Shown: positions 1 through 11,574, counted from the stretch's first letter. The stretch is DNA of 64,000 bases from Vibrio algicola (GCF_009601765.2 NZ_CP045700.1:124001-188000); one strand, 5' to 3'. Numbers and translations: made by a program. Notes: generated by a model not told the origin, from the sequence alone.

Positions 1-2
1 AT

Positions 3-212
3 CATTTTCGTCGTTTGGGCTGGTGGCTAATGGGTTTAGTGGTGATTCAAATTGGATTGGGAATCGCGAATGTGCTTCTGCATCTTCCTGTTATTTTGGC
101 GGTCGCGCATAATTTTGTGGCAGCTCTGCTATTGTTAATGATGGTGAAAATACATTTTGCTTTGCGATATAGCGAGCGTACACCTCAAAGCTTATGTGCT
201 AAGCAATGTTGA
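3..212 (+). CDS. ctaA: Haem A synthase CtaA (COX15 family), C-terminal end only
   Basis: Only the last 69 codons are in the window; the frame is open from base 3 and the start lies upstream. The segment has two hydrophobic helices, the second opening with a conserved His (AVAHNFVAALLLL), which matches the last two membrane helices of CtaA/COX15 haem A synthases, where such His residues bind haem. CtaA oxidises a methyl group of haem O to make haem A for cytochrome aa3 oxidase. The call rests on this short end plus the haem O synthase gene 72 bp downstream on the same strand, the usual ctaAB pairing. Confidence 0.75.
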   Translation, partial: HFRRLGWWLMGLVVIQIGLGIANVLLHLPVILAVAHNFVAALLLLMMVKIHFALRYSERTPQSLCAKQC

Positions 213-284
213 TAAGGGGTGATTAACGATAGATCACTGTTCGTCTAAAGCATCAAATAATACGGTTATTCGGTAGGAGTCAAT

Positions 285-1391
285 ATGGCGAAATCTAATA
301 TAGTCCAGTTTCCAGAGCCGCAAAAAAAGACTGGGTCGTTACGATATCGAACTCGTTATCAATCGGTGTCGTCATCTTCAGGATCGACGCCTTCACCAAA
401 ACAAGACTTCACGTCATCATTAGAGTCTAAGGTATCCCCGACTTCAGCAGACACTAATACGGCCAATAATACTCAATCCCATAATCTCAAACACAACCAG
501 TTCAATGGGGTATTGGCGACGATTCAAACTCAAGCAAAATTGTATTACTCCCTTACTAAGCCAAAGGTGGTCATGCTTATGCTACTCACAGCATTGGTGG
601 GTATGTGCTTATCGGTGGAGGGTAAACTCGCATTGCAGCCGCTAGTGATGGGGCTATGGGGCATAGGTTTAATGGCAGGAGCCGCTGCGGCATTTAATCA
701 CCTGATTGACCGTAAAATTGACGCTATTATGGCACGAACACAAAAAAGGCCACTACCTTCTGGGCAATTGAAGAGTTGGAAAGTGAGTGTGTTTGCCACC
801 AGCATTGGGTTACTTGGCTTTGTCAGTTTGTATTTTTGTGTCAATGGACTTACCGCTTGGCTTACCTTTGCCAGTTTGGTGGGTTACGCCTTGATCTATA
901 CTTTATATTTAAAGCGCGCCACACCGCAAAATATTGTGATTGCAGGTATTGCTGGTGCGATGCCGCCGTTGCTGGGTTGGACGGCAATGACAGGTGAAAT
1001 GCATGCTCATGCTTGGTTGCTCGTGATGATTATTTTTATTTGGACACCACCGCATTTTTGGGCATTAGCGATCCATAGAAAAGATGAATACGCCAAAGCA
1101 GATATTCCTATGTTGCCTGTCACTCATGGGGTGGCGTTCACTAAAACCACGGTATTGCTCTATACCATTTTATTAGCAATTGTGTGTTTTCTACCGGTTT
1201 TAGTCGGTATGAGTGGGTTGATTTATGCACTGGCTTCTACCGTATTGTCTGGCGGATTTATTTATAAAGCTGTGCAACTTAAATACGTTTCCACCTCCAG
1301 AAGTGCAATGGAGACCTTTAAATTTTCGATCTATCATTTGATGGGTTTGTTTGTGGCTTTGTTAGTCGATCATTATATTTTTATCGCTTGA
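285..1391 (+). CDS. ctaB: Protoheme IX farnesyltransferase (haem O synthase)
   Basis: UbiA-superfamily membrane prenyltransferase that adds a farnesyl group to haem B to give haem O. The aspartate-rich motif is visible ([20 protein letters not shown]), as is the second conserved stretch ([19 protein letters not shown]) that helps bind the diphosphate. Around nine hydrophobic helices follow residue 85. At 368 residues it is about 70 longer than usual CtaB/CyoE proteins: the first ~80 residues are a Ser/Thr/Asn-rich, probably disordered cytoplasmic tail. A good ribosome site (AGGAG, 274-278) sits before this ATG, so the extension looks real. It follows ctaA closely and probably shares its transcript. 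Confidence 0.92.
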   Translation: MAKSNIVQFPEPQKKTGSLRYRTRYQSVSSSSGSTPSPKQDFTSSLESKVSPTSADTNTANNTQSHNLKHNQFNGVLATIQTQAKLYYSLTKPKVVMLMLLTALVGMCLSVEGKLALQPLVMGLWGIGLMAGAAAAFNHLIDRKIDAIMARTQKRPLPSGQLKSWKVSVFATSIGLLGFVSLYFCVNGLTAWLTFASLVGYALIYTLYLKRATPQNIVIAGIAGAMPPLLGWTAMTGEMHAHAWLLVMIIFIWTPPHFWALAIHRKDEYAKADIPMLPVTHGVAFTKTTVLLYTILLAIVCFLPVLVGMSGLIYALASTVLSGGFIYKAVQLKYVSTSRSAMETFKFSIYHLMGLFVALLVDHYIFIA

Positions 1392-1543
1392 AATTTTTCT
1401 GATTTCATCCGATAAAGTTTCAGTCAGTATTCAGATTAATGTGAATCAAGCTCTGTGCCTTTTCAAGCATATAAGGTAAAGCGCTCATCCATACGCACCT
1501 TTAATAACTAGAGTGTATTCTCTTGATTCAGGAAGAAAAATAA

Positions 1544-2415
<872 letters not shown>

Positions 2416-2422
2416 CTAAGAG

Positions 2423-3499
2423 TCAAGTCGTTATTTGTATACTGTTGATTAAGGCGTTTCTATTTTTCAAAAGGTAATAAATTTCACGTGCTATGTATCT
2501 TTTTAAGCAGCGTATAGCTTCCATTTTTGATAATCCATCAGCCGTTCGTTTTTTGATGTAATCCTTTGAACGCTGCTCAGTTCTAAGTCTACCAATCGCA
2601 ATAATATGGAGTGCACTATTTGCAGCTCTATCACCACCTCGATTAAGCCTGTGTCTATTGGTTTTTCCTGAGGATGCAGGTATAGGGCTAACTCCACATA
2701 ACGCAGCAAAACTAGATTCAGAGTTTAAACGTTCAGGGTTATCACCCAACGTTATCAATAATTGTGCGGCGGATTCGTATCCAACGGCTTTTTGTTCGAT
2801 TAATTCAGGAGCAAGCATGTCAACGATAGAAGAAATCATTTTATCTAAATCCGCAATCTCGTCATGAAGTTCAAGATATCTACGAGCTAAGGATTTAAAT
2901 ACGATCCTATATGCGCTAGAAATATTTTTGTAAGCTGTTAAATCAGGTCTGCTTGATGCTAGTGTGCGAATCAAAGTCATACGAGTCATATGTCTTAATG
3001 TATCTCTTATTTCGTCGGGGGAAGATACAATGCTCGTTCTAATCATCTGAAGGGCAACAGTTCGAGCTGCCATTGCTGTTTTACGGCAACCTTTAAGTAT
3101 TCTTAGCGACTCAACCATCCCATCTCGCGTCTTTGGCGTCACCGTGCGTAATTTACTATACGCGGCATGAGCAGCATTTTCTGCGTCTATTGTGTCATCC
3201 TTGCCTCGTTTTCTTCGATCAACCTTATCTGGTGCTGTTACTTCCAATACTTCAATGCCACTGCTTTGCATATAACGAAGCAAGCCCAAACCATACGTCC
3301 CTGAACACTCAATACCCACACGTGATATTTTACCAAATGAAGACATCCACTTTAGCATTTCCTTATATCCATGGCGGGTTGCTGGGAAGTATTCACTTGA
3401 TAATACTTGATTAGAATCATTGACGATGGCAGCAACGTGGATATCTTTATGAGTATCCACTCCACCAATGACATAAGATGAGATTGTACTGGTATTCAT
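2423..3499 (-). CDS. IS110-family transposase (DEDD recombinase)
   Basis: A 358-residue protein starting at the ATG at 3499, chosen because AAGGAG precedes it; an in-frame codon 13 residues upstream lacks such a site. The N-terminal RuvC-like DEDD domain shows the four acidic positions in GVDTHKD, GIECSGTYG and KDDTIDAENAA. The C-terminal Tnp2 domain has the conserved CGVSPIPASSGKTNRHR block, which carries the catalytic Ser, followed by NRGGDRAAN. In IS110 elements this protein works with a bispecific bridge RNA that pairs with both the target and the element's own ends. Length and motifs are complete, so it may be active. Confidence 0.93.
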   Translation of the reverse strand: MNTSTISSYVIGGVDTHKDIHVAAIVNDSNQVLSSEYFPATRHGYKEMLKWMSSFGKISRVGIECSGTYGLGLLRYMQSSGIEVLEVTAPDKVDRRKRGKDDTIDAENAAHAAYSKLRTVTPKTRDGMVESLRILKGCRKTAMAARTVALQMIRTSIVSSPDEIRDTLRHMTRMTLIRTLASSRPDLTAYKNISSAYRIVFKSLARRYLELHDEIADLDKMISSIVDMLAPELIEQKAVGYESAAQLLITLGDNPERLNSESSFAALCGVSPIPASSGKTNRHRLNRGGDRAANSALHIIAIGRLRTEQRSKDYIKKRTADGLSKMEAIRCLKRYIAREIYYLLKNRNALINSIQITT

Positions 3500-3554
3500 T
3501 ATTGACTCCTTCACTATATGATCATGGACAAGAGTCACAAAACCAAATACTTGG

Positions 3555-4658
<1,104 letters not shown>

Positions 4659-4695
4659 CTATTGATATATGAGGTGATGATATCACCTCTAATTA

Positions 4696-4722
4696 GGTGG
4701 CCAAAATCACCGTACCACTACA
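4696..4722 (-). repeat. IS3 terminal inverted repeat, orfA side
   Basis: Partner of the repeat at 2090-2116. Read on the minus strand it begins TGTAGTGGTACGGTG and carries TTGGCCAC at the matching offset. It lies upstream of orfA, where the element's own promoter would be expected. Confidence 0.85.
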
Positions 4723-4809
4723 GCTGCGAAAGTAGGTGGTTGGTTTATGTCAGGTGAGATTAAATCATTTGAGCATAAAGACGCTGCTCTTTTGTGGTTA
4801 CATAGTTAA
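4723..4809 (+). pseudogene. 3' end of the gene disrupted by the IS3 element
   Basis: Directly after the IS end the frame of the gene at 1544 continues in phase for 28 codons (AAKVGGWFMSGEIKSF and onward) and ends at TAA 4807-4809, followed by a terminator. The phase match, the stop position and the terminator together make it the lost C-terminus. It has no start of its own. Confidence 0.7.
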
Positions 4810-4830
4810 CAAATCCTATTTTTATTGATA

Positions 4831-4898
4831 AAAACGCCCTTTCACTATTAACGGATTCTTTTCGGAAGTCTGTTAATAGTTTGAAAGGGCGTTTATTT
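4831..4898. terminator. Bidirectional rho-independent terminator
   Basis: A long stem pairs AAACGCCCTTTCA-CTATTAAC with GTTAATAG-TTTGAAAGGGCGTTT, with T-rich runs on both outer sides. It ends the disrupted gene on the plus strand and fruA on the minus strand. Confidence 0.85.
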
Positions 4899-4943
4899 TT
4901 TCGTAGTCAACCGTCATTAATAAAACAGTTGGTCATCCACTAC

Positions 4944-6674
4944 TTAAGCCGCAACTGCCTTGGATTCGGCTTTATTTTTCAAGAAAGCATAGCTCACGCC
5001 TGTTACCACAGTACCGGCAAGAATCGCCACTAAATACAACAGTGCAGGGGTGATGGCATTTGGGATCAGCAATACGAATAAACCGCCGTGTGGCGCCATC
5101 AGTTTTGCGCCAAATAGCATAGAGAGTGCACCGGTTAATGCACCGCCCGCCATGCAGCATGGGATCACGCGCATTGGGTCTTTAGCCGCAAATGGGATCG
5201 CACCTTCAGTGATAAAGCATAAACCGAGAACGGTGGCCGCTTTACCTGCTTCGCGCTCACTGGCTTCAAATTTGCTCTTCGCAAGGAAGGTCGCTAAACC
5301 TAAGCCTAGTGGTGGGATCATACCGGCGGCCATTACCGCAGCCATTGGCATATAAGTCTGTGATGCCAATAGACCGACGCCAAAAGTGTATGCCGCTTTG
5401 TTGATCGGGCCACCTAAATCGAAGCACATCATGCAACCAAGAATAATCCCCAATAACACCGCATTGGCAGAGCCCATATTATTTAGGAATTCTGTCATTG
5501 CCGCCATGATGCTAGAAACTGGGCCGCCGACGATGTAGATCATCACCAAGCCAGTAAATAAGCTTGCCAATAATGGAATGATTAAAATAGGTTTTAACGC
5601 TTCCATTGATTGTGGCAGTTTGAGTTTCTCTGCAATAAATTTAGCTGCATAACCTGCAATGAAACCGGCAAGGATACCGCCGATAAAGCCTGCGCCAGTA
5701 GAACTTGCCAACATACCGCCAATTAAACCAGGCGCTAAACCTGGACGGTCAGCAATGGAAAAGGCAATAAAGCCAGCCAGAACGGGGATCATTAATGCGA
5801 ATGCAGAACCGCCACCAATGGTCATTAATGCTGCCGCTAATGTGCCTTCTTGCTCAAATGCTTTAATACCAAACACAAAAGACAGTGCGATACATAAACC
5901 ACCGGCCACCACTAATGGCAACATGTGGGACACACCCGTCATTAAGTGCTTATATACCCCTGTTTTTTCTTCGCGGCTTGCGGTCGTTGCGGAACTTTGA
6001 CCTGCTTGATAAGGCTGAGCTTGGGCAAAGGCATGGGTGAATTCTTGTTCGGTTTTCTTCAGTGCCAGACCGGTACTGGTTTTGTAGAGCGGCTTACCTG
6101 CAAAGCGATCCAGTGGCACTTCAATATCAGCGGCAATGATCACTAAATCGGCGTCGGCGATGTCTTGGTCGGTCAGTTGGTTTTTAGCGCCAACCGAGCC
6201 ACGGGTTTCAACTTTAATTTGGTGTCCAAGTTTTTTCCCAGTTTCTTCAAGTGCTTCAGCGGCCATAAAAGTGTGAGCAACGCCGGTAGGGCAAGCGGTG
6301 ATCGCCACAATCTTCTTGTTGCCAGACAGACTAACTGGCGTGGCGGTGGTGATATTGACTTGCGCTAACGTTGTGGCTTGTTGTGCCGCTTCTTCTAACC
6401 ATTTTTGTGTATCGTTAAAGCAAGCTGAAATATCGCCTTGATAGACTTTTTTACCGATGAAACGGCTGGTGTCTACCGTGGTATTGGCCGCGATGATCAC
6501 AACGTCGGCTTGTTCAATTTGCTGCGCGGTTAATGGTGGCTGGGCAATCAGTTCAGATTGGCATTCAACATTGGCAGTCCAATTTAGCGATTTAGCGGCT
6601 TGTTCTAATAAACCGGCAGCAATAATGCTGTTAGCTACGCCACTTGGGCAAGCGGTAATAATGGCAATATTCAT
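4944..6674 (-). CDS. fruA: PTS fructose transporter subunit EIIB'BC
   Basis: The fructose permease brings fructose in as fructose 1-phosphate. There are two tandem EIIB domains: the first (residues ~1-100) has ITACPSGVANS and the second (~125-225) ITACPTGVAHTFMAAE, each with the phosphorylatable Cys pattern. An EIIC membrane domain of about 8-9 helices follows from residue ~235, with the GGPINKAAYTF and ITEGAIPFAAKDP signatures. Its 576 residues match FruA of enteric bacteria and vibrios. It is the last gene of fruBKA; its start overlaps the fruK stop by 4 bases, implying translational coupling. Confidence 0.95.
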   Translation of the reverse strand: MNIAIITACPSGVANSIIAAGLLEQAAKSLNWTANVECQSELIAQPPLTAQQIEQADVVIIAANTTVDTSRFIGKKVYQGDISACFNDTQKWLEEAAQQATTLAQVNITTATPVSLSGNKKIVAITACPTGVAHTFMAAEALEETGKKLGHQIKVETRGSVGAKNQLTDQDIADADLVIIAADIEVPLDRFAGKPLYKTSTGLALKKTEQEFTHAFAQAQPYQAGQSSATTASREEKTGVYKHLMTGVSHMLPLVVAGGLCIALSFVFGIKAFEQEGTLAAALMTIGGGSAFALMIPVLAGFIAFSIADRPGLAPGLIGGMLASSTGAGFIGGILAGFIAGYAAKFIAEKLKLPQSMEALKPILIIPLLASLFTGLVMIYIVGGPVSSIMAAMTEFLNNMGSANAVLLGIILGCMMCFDLGGPINKAAYTFGVGLLASQTYMPMAAVMAAGMIPPLGLGLATFLAKSKFEASEREAGKAATVLGLCFITEGAIPFAAKDPMRVIPCCMAGGALTGALSMLFGAKLMAPHGGLFVLLIPNAITPALLYLVAILAGTVVTGVSYAFLKNKAESKAVAA

Positions 6675-7669
6675 AGCAATGTCCCTGTTTTTGTTTGCAT
6701 TTGTATGGTTGCTTTTTGTTGTGGCAGCGTTTTTACTTGCTGTTGTATAGCAGATACCGCCTCTAGGCTTGCAACGCCCACCCCAACTTGGGTGACGGCC
6801 AAGGCTGATAACGCGGTAGCAAAACTTAAAATGTCATCTTCTGACCATTGTTGTAGATGCCCCCATGCCATGCCTGCCACTAAGGTATCGCCTGCACCAA
6901 CGGTACTCACGACTTGCATTTTTGGTGGGGTCGCTTGACGCCATTGACCTTGCTTTAGCCACATTACGCCATTTGCGCCCATCGAGACCACAATATTGGC
7001 AATGCCTTTTTGTTCGAGAGTTTGTGCTGCTTGTTGGCAGGCTTGACTGTCTGATAGTTCTTCGCCAATGAGTTCTGACAACTCTTCATCGTTGGGTTTA
7101 ATCAGCCAAGGGTGGGAATTTAAGCCCGCTTTTAATGCGGCGCGACTGCTATCAAAGATGACTTTCTTGCCTAGTTGATGCAGTGTTTCTATCCATTGAG
7201 CACAAAGTTGTGGCGAGATACCTTGCGGTAAACTGCCAGCCATCACAAAGTAATCATGATCTTGCGCTAACTCTAATAAGGTTTGCTCAAATTCAGCAAT
7301 CGCGGCGGCATCGACTTGTACACCAGGGAAGTTGATATCGCTAACATCACTGCTAGTATCGACTAATTTGACATTAATTCGAGTTGAACCTGCCACACGA
7401 ATAAAACGATCATTAGCGCTCATTTGCTCAAATAATTGGTTAAATGCTTGCTGGTTATCGGCGCCAAGGAATCCGGTCACAGTGACATTCGCGCCCAGAT
7501 CGGACAACACTTTAGCCACGTTAACGCCTTTTCCGGCAGGATGTAGCGTGCTTTTCGACACTAAACTGACCGTACCGACATTTAATGTATCCACCAAATG
7601 ACCGGTTAAATCCAAAGCCGGATTTAAAGTAATGGTGACGATTTTTGTATTCGGTTTAATACTAGACAT
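6671..7669 (-). CDS. fruK: 1-phosphofructokinase
   Basis: A PfkB/ribokinase-family enzyme that converts fructose 1-phosphate to fructose 1,6-bisphosphate with ATP. The N-terminal substrate signature (NPALDLTGH) and HPAGKGVNVAKVLSDLG are present, and the C-terminal catalytic motif STVGAGDTLVAGM retains the base Asp. Its length of 332 is close to the family norm of about 310-330. It lies 9 bp after fruB and overlaps fruA. The substrate, fructose 1-phosphate, is also the inducer that releases Cra. Confidence 0.95.
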   Translation of the reverse strand: MSSIKPNTKIVTITLNPALDLTGHLVDTLNVGTVSLVSKSTLHPAGKGVNVAKVLSDLGANVTVTGFLGADNQQAFNQLFEQMSANDRFIRVAGSTRINVKLVDTSSDVSDINFPGVQVDAAAIAEFEQTLLELAQDHDYFVMAGSLPQGISPQLCAQWIETLHQLGKKVIFDSSRAALKAGLNSHPWLIKPNDEELSELIGEELSDSQACQQAAQTLEQKGIANIVVSMGANGVMWLKQGQWRQATPPKMQVVSTVGAGDTLVAGMAWGHLQQWSEDDILSFATALSALAVTQVGVGVASLEAVSAIQQQVKTLPQQKATIQMQTKTGTLL

Positions 7670-7678
7670 AGAGATCCC

Positions 7679-8812
7679 TTAACCTTCACCCAGGCCAGAT
7701 TCAATCGCTTTACCAATTGAACTTAAAGCTAATTCTGCATCACTACCGTCGGCAGTAAATTGCAAGCGATGGCCGTGTTTAACCCCTAATGCAATCACTT
7801 TCATTAAGCTTTTGGCATTGACACTGGTCCCTTCTCCATCGAGATTGGACACTCGAATCGTCGACTCAAATTTTTTCGCTTCTGCCACTAACATTGCGCC
7901 TGGGCGGGCATGTAACCCGTGGGTATTTTTGATCTTAAACGTGGCTTGATTGGCATTTTCAGCAGCAATTTCAGGTACGCTTTCACTTAGATCAAATAAG
8001 GCCAGTAAGGACGCCACATCGGCATCTAAAATATCTTGTTGGCGCTTAGATAACATTAATTGGCTGAGTTTATACAGCAAAGGTTTGTAGCTGGCATTAC
8101 AAGCGGCAAAGGCAATTAATCCTTTCACCAACTGGCCGTCAAATTCACAATCGTTAGCGGTTGAGACAAATGACATTGCAGATCGCGCCACCCCTTGTGA
8201 GCCACTGACAAGCCATAATCCATGGCCTAAGTGTGTTGGCGCTTTGGTGATCACTTCAGAGATATACTCATCATTGGCACAACCATTATTACGCAATAAA
8301 CCACTGGCCACCGCGGTCATTTGTAGCATGTCGCTGGCGGGGAATTTTAATTGAATTAACATCGCGTCAAAATCAGCTTTTAACTGAGTGTTGCCGTTAA
8401 GTACGTTGATGATATCTTGTTCGGTTTTGGCTTCTTTGAGCGCCGCTTCAACCCCATCGGCCGATAACACTTTGGTTAATTGCTTTAAAATACCTAAATG
8501 TTCATCCGATTTTGCCGCGATACCAATGGCAACATAAACCGTGCCGTTGCCCCAGTTAACGCCCTGTGGGAAATGGTGGATAGCAACGCCGGTTTTTTGC
8601 ACCAAACCACGAGTGTCGGTAGTGCCGTGCGGAATGGCAATGCCGTTACCTAAAAAAGTAGAAGATTGCGCTTCACGGCTAAGCATGCCTTCCACATAGC
8701 CAGCTTCAACGTAACCTTGTTCGGTTAAACTGGCGGCAATGTGAGTGACTGCTTCGGCTTTGTCTTTTGCGGTTCTTGCAAGCGTAATGTTTTGTGTGGT
8801 GAGCGTCAGCAT
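7679..8812 (-). CDS. fruB: Fructose PTS diphosphoryl transfer protein (EIIA-M-HPr)
   Basis: FruB passes phosphate from enzyme I to FruA. The N-terminal EIIA domain (residues ~1-145) has the active His in GIAIPHGTTDTR. A central M domain follows (~150-280). The C-terminal HPr-like (FPr) domain (~285-375) has its active His in KNTHGLHARPGAMLVAEAKK and the conserved SLMKVIALGVKHG segment. Length (377) and domain order match enterobacterial and Vibrio FruB. It is first in the operon, transcribed away from cra, with Cra-type palindromes in the shared upstream region. Confidence 0.95.
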   Translation of the reverse strand: MLTLTTQNITLARTAKDKAEAVTHIAASLTEQGYVEAGYVEGMLSREAQSSTFLGNGIAIPHGTTDTRGLVQKTGVAIHHFPQGVNWGNGTVYVAIGIAAKSDEHLGILKQLTKVLSADGVEAALKEAKTEQDIINVLNGNTQLKADFDAMLIQLKFPASDMLQMTAVASGLLRNNGCANDEYISEVITKAPTHLGHGLWLVSGSQGVARSAMSFVSTANDCEFDGQLVKGLIAFAACNASYKPLLYKLSQLMLSKRQQDILDADVASLLALFDLSESVPEIAAENANQATFKIKNTHGLHARPGAMLVAEAKKFESTIRVSNLDGEGTSVNAKSLMKVIALGVKHGHRLQFTADGSDAELALSSIGKAIESGLGEG

Positions 8813-8903
8813 GGTGCTGCTCCTCTGTTATGTTGTTATTTTCGTATTCAGCAATAAGAATAGAGTATGTGTCGCTTTGCGTAAGTCATTTTCTATAACG
8901 AAT

Positions 8904-8919
8904 GCTGAATCGATTCAGC
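8904..8919. promoter_or_regulatory. Cra (FruR) operator, site 1
   Basis: A perfect 16-bp palindrome, GCTGAATCGATTCAGC, matching the known Cra consensus. It lies 92 bp upstream of the fruB start. Confidence 0.88.
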
Positions 8920-9071
8920 TTTTTGGGAGAAAAAATTCAACCAATGGTTATCGACTTAACAGCACTATTGTTAATGGCGTGATAAAAACACGAACGAATT
9001 AAAAAACTGTGAGGTTTGGTTTACTTGGCTTTGATCACAGATTTTAGAATTAATACAATAAATAGTCATTG

Positions 9072-9087
9072 GCTGAATGCTTTCAGC
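9072..9087. promoter_or_regulatory. Cra (FruR) operator, site 2 (imperfect)
   Basis: GCTGAATGCTTTCAGC keeps both half-sites of the Cra palindrome with a changed centre. It lies 7 bp from site 3, so the two could be bound together. Confidence 0.6.
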
Positions 9088-9093
9088 TTTTAT

Positions 9094-9109
9094 ACTGAAT
9101 CGATTCAGC
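9094..9109. promoter_or_regulatory. Cra (FruR) operator, site 3
   Basis: ACTGAATCGATTCAGC differs by one base from site 1. It is 106 bp upstream of cra, consistent with autoregulation and looping to site 1. The rest of the 403-bp fruB-cra gap shows no further gene I can support. Confidence 0.85.
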
Positions 9110-9215
9110 ATATAGTTCAAATAACGATGCAATTGGCTTGTGAAATTTATGATCCAGTGCACAAAAAAGGCACACTGATGCGATTTGAACGGTTAAAAAG
9201 TGAAGGTAAGTAAGC

Positions 9216-10238
9216 ATGACGTTAGAGCAAATTGCCAAACTGGCGGGTGTCTCAAAAACCACCGCCAGTTATGTTATCAATGGCAAAGCCACCAAATACC
9301 GAATTAGCCAGAAAACCCAACAAAAAGTGATGGCGGTGGTGGAAGAGCACCAGTACCAACCTGACCATGCCGCTGCTGCATTACGCGCGGGCAATAGTCG
9401 CTCGTTTGGTTTGGTGATCCCTGATCTAGAAAACACCAGTTATGCGCGTCTGGCTAAATTGTTAGAATCGAACTCCCGCTTAGCTGGCTACCAAATTTTG
9501 ATTGGTTGTTCGGGGGACGATCCAAAAATAGAGAAAGATGTGGTCAATGCGCTGGTCAGTCGCCGCATTGATGCGCTGTTTGTCGCCAGTTCGATGAGCG
9601 ATGCCAATGAGTTCTATCTGACTGTGCAAAACAAAGGCACGCCAGTGATCGCACTCGACCGACCATTAGATGATGAACATTTTAGCTGTGTGATCAGCGA
9701 AGATTTTGAAGGGGCACTCAATTTAACCGCTTCGGTGTTATTTGATGATATTCAATCCATTGGTTTAATTGGCGCATTGCCGGATCTCAATATTTCAAAA
9801 GAGCGACAACTGGGATTTGAAGCGGCAGTAAGACAACATGCCAATCGTTCAACACTCGGCTCAGCAATCAATCTTTCACCAGTAACCATGCAGCTTGAAT
9901 ATGGCGCGCAATTTAATGCTGAATCGGGCAGAAAAGCGATAGAAAAATGGCTCGCACAAGATGCCATTCCCGATGCGATTATCACCACTTCTTATACGTT
10001 ACTCGAAGGGGTGCTTGATGTGTTTTTTGAGCGTCCAGAGCTGATGACAAAAATTAAAATTGCCACTTATGGGGATAATCGGTTACTGGATTATTTGCCG
10101 ATCAAAATAAACTCCCTTTCGCAACAATTTGAAATTATCGCCGACAGCGCCCTCGAACTGGCTTTAAATGCTTCGGCCAAGCGTTATCAATCTGGGGTTG
10201 AGTTGGTAGCACGGAAATTAAAAATTCGGATGAAATAA
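9216..10238 (+). CDS. cra: Catabolite repressor/activator Cra (FruR)
   Basis: A LacI-family regulator of 340 residues. The helix-turn-helix is at the very N-terminus (MTLEQIAKLAGVSKTTASYV), followed by the hinge helix with the minor-groove Leu (DHAAAALRAGNSRSFGLVI), then a periplasmic-binding-protein-like effector domain. It is read divergently from fruBKA across three Cra-like palindromes, so it very likely represses that operon until fructose 1-phosphate accumulates, and controls glycolytic and gluconeogenic genes. The start is preceded by GAAGGTAAG at a suitable distance. Confidence 0.95.
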   Translation: MTLEQIAKLAGVSKTTASYVINGKATKYRISQKTQQKVMAVVEEHQYQPDHAAAALRAGNSRSFGLVIPDLENTSYARLAKLLESNSRLAGYQILIGCSGDDPKIEKDVVNALVSRRIDALFVASSMSDANEFYLTVQNKGTPVIALDRPLDDEHFSCVISEDFEGALNLTASVLFDDIQSIGLIGALPDLNISKERQLGFEAAVRQHANRSTLGSAINLSPVTMQLEYGAQFNAESGRKAIEKWLAQDAIPDAIITTSYTLLEGVLDVFFERPELMTKIKIATYGDNRLLDYLPIKINSLSQQFEIIADSALELALNASAKRYQSGVELVARKLKIRMK

Positions 10239-10282
10239 ATGAACAATCAAACAGCAACAGAATCACAGAATAAGGTTAATTC

Positions 10283-11179
10283 GTGTATTTAGGTGAAATA
10301 GCAGCGATTGCTGCAGCGTTGGTGTGGGCGAGTTCTACTTGGTTATATGGTCAGTGCTCACATCACTTTTCGGCGCTGCAATTGAATATGATCAAAGGGG
10401 TACTGGCGTCCACCATGATGTTGTTGGTGATGCCCTTACTGCCACTGCCCGAATTGCATATTTCGAGCAAATATATTGGGGTATTGGCTGTATCGGGCAT
10501 GGTAGGGATCGCGGTTGGTGACAGTGCCTACTTTGCCGCTTTAAAACGCATTGGGCCGAATCGAACCTTGTTATTAGAGTCGTTAGCGCCGCCATTGTCG
10601 GGCGTATTAGCACTAGCTTTATTGGGCACCAGTATTGGGTTGCAAAGCTGGCTTGGTATTATTATTACCACTTTAGCGGTGGCGTTTACCCTGTTTCAAG
10701 TGCGTACTTCTGCCACCATGCGCGATGAAAGCGTGTCACGAAGCGGCATTGGTTTTGGGGTATTAGCCAGTTTTTGCCAAGCATTTGGGGTGGTGATTTC
10801 GCATTACGCTTTAGTGGAAGGAAACCTGCCACCGTTACTTGGCGCGTTTATTCGTTTAAGTATTGGGGTGTTAAGCTTGATGCTGGTGGTGGGCTTTATT
10901 GAACCTAAACCATTTTCGTCGATTATTCAGGGGTGGAAGCAACTAAAACCACGCGCAATGTGGGTGTTACTCGCGGCTATTTTCTTCGGCACTTTCATCG
11001 CGTTGTGGCTGCAACAGGTGGCGCTGAAATTTGCCAACCCTGCGGTGGCGCAAACACTGATGTCGACCAGCCCGTTATTTATTTTAATGATTAGCTTTAT
11101 CAAAGGTGAGTCGATCAGCGCGCGTACCTTAATCGGCACATTGATGGCGCTGGGTGGGATCGCGTTGTTCTTTTTGTAG
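10283..11179 (+). CDS. EamA/DMT-family transporter
   Basis: A 298-residue membrane protein with about ten hydrophobic helices arranged as two EamA repeats (residues ~3-140 and ~150-296), the drug/metabolite transporter fold. The start appears to be GTG at 10283, which places the first helix at the N-terminus; AAGG lies about 8 bases before it. The substrate cannot be inferred. It is 44 bp downstream of cra on the same strand and could be read through from it. Confidence 0.8.
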   Translation: MYLGEIAAIAAALVWASSTWLYGQCSHHFSALQLNMIKGVLASTMMLLVMPLLPLPELHISSKYIGVLAVSGMVGIAVGDSAYFAALKRIGPNRTLLLESLAPPLSGVLALALLGTSIGLQSWLGIIITTLAVAFTLFQVRTSATMRDESVSRSGIGFGVLASFCQAFGVVISHYALVEGNLPPLLGAFIRLSIGVLSLMLVVGFIEPKPFSSIIQGWKQLKPRAMWVLLAAIFFGTFIALWLQQVALKFANPAVAQTLMSTSPLFILMISFIKGESISARTLIGTLMALGGIALFFL

Positions 11180-11307
11180 CACTTTTATAAATCATTGGTC
11201 TGTTTATAATATTCGAACTGTTGATTATCGCATTTGCGTATATCGATTAACTACACTAGAATTGTATAGTCAATCAATACACATAATCAATCAGCAAGGT
11301 TAATAAT

Positions 11308-11574
11308 ATGGCGACGAAAACTGCTCCAATCAATATGCGGGTCGAGCCTCAAGTTCGTAACGTGATTGATGCTGCCGCAAATTTGCTAAAAGTAGATCGT
11401 TCGGTTTTCATTCAACAAGCAGCATTGGCGCAAGCGCGTTTAGTGATCTCAAATCAACGTGATTTTGCTTTAGATGATGTTGCTTTTGATGCGTTCGAAC
11501 AAGCGCTAAAGGTTAAGCCTAAAGCCAATGAAGGGATGACTGAGTTATTGAACCGGAAAGCGCCATGGCAATAA
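11308..11574 (+). CDS. DUF1778 antitoxin (TacA-like)
   Basis: An 88-residue ribbon-helix-helix protein: the N-terminal strand-helix-helix (INMRVEPQVRNVIDAAANLL, then DRSVFIQQAALAQA) binds DNA, and the C-terminal tail (from ~60) is of the type that wraps the toxin. It overlaps the acetyltransferase gene downstream by 10 bp, the normal arrangement of TacA-TacT modules, whose complex represses its own promoter. AAGG precedes the ATG. Confidence 0.88.
   Translation: MATKTAPINMRVEPQVRNVIDAAANLLKVDRSVFIQQAALAQARLVISNQRDFALDDVAFDAFEQALKVKPKANEGMTELLNRKAPWQ

Noticed and set aside
9016..9213. 65-codon open frame between fruB and cra
   Set aside because: It runs across the Cra operator pair and has no ribosome site or recognisable composition; most likely non-coding promoter DNA.
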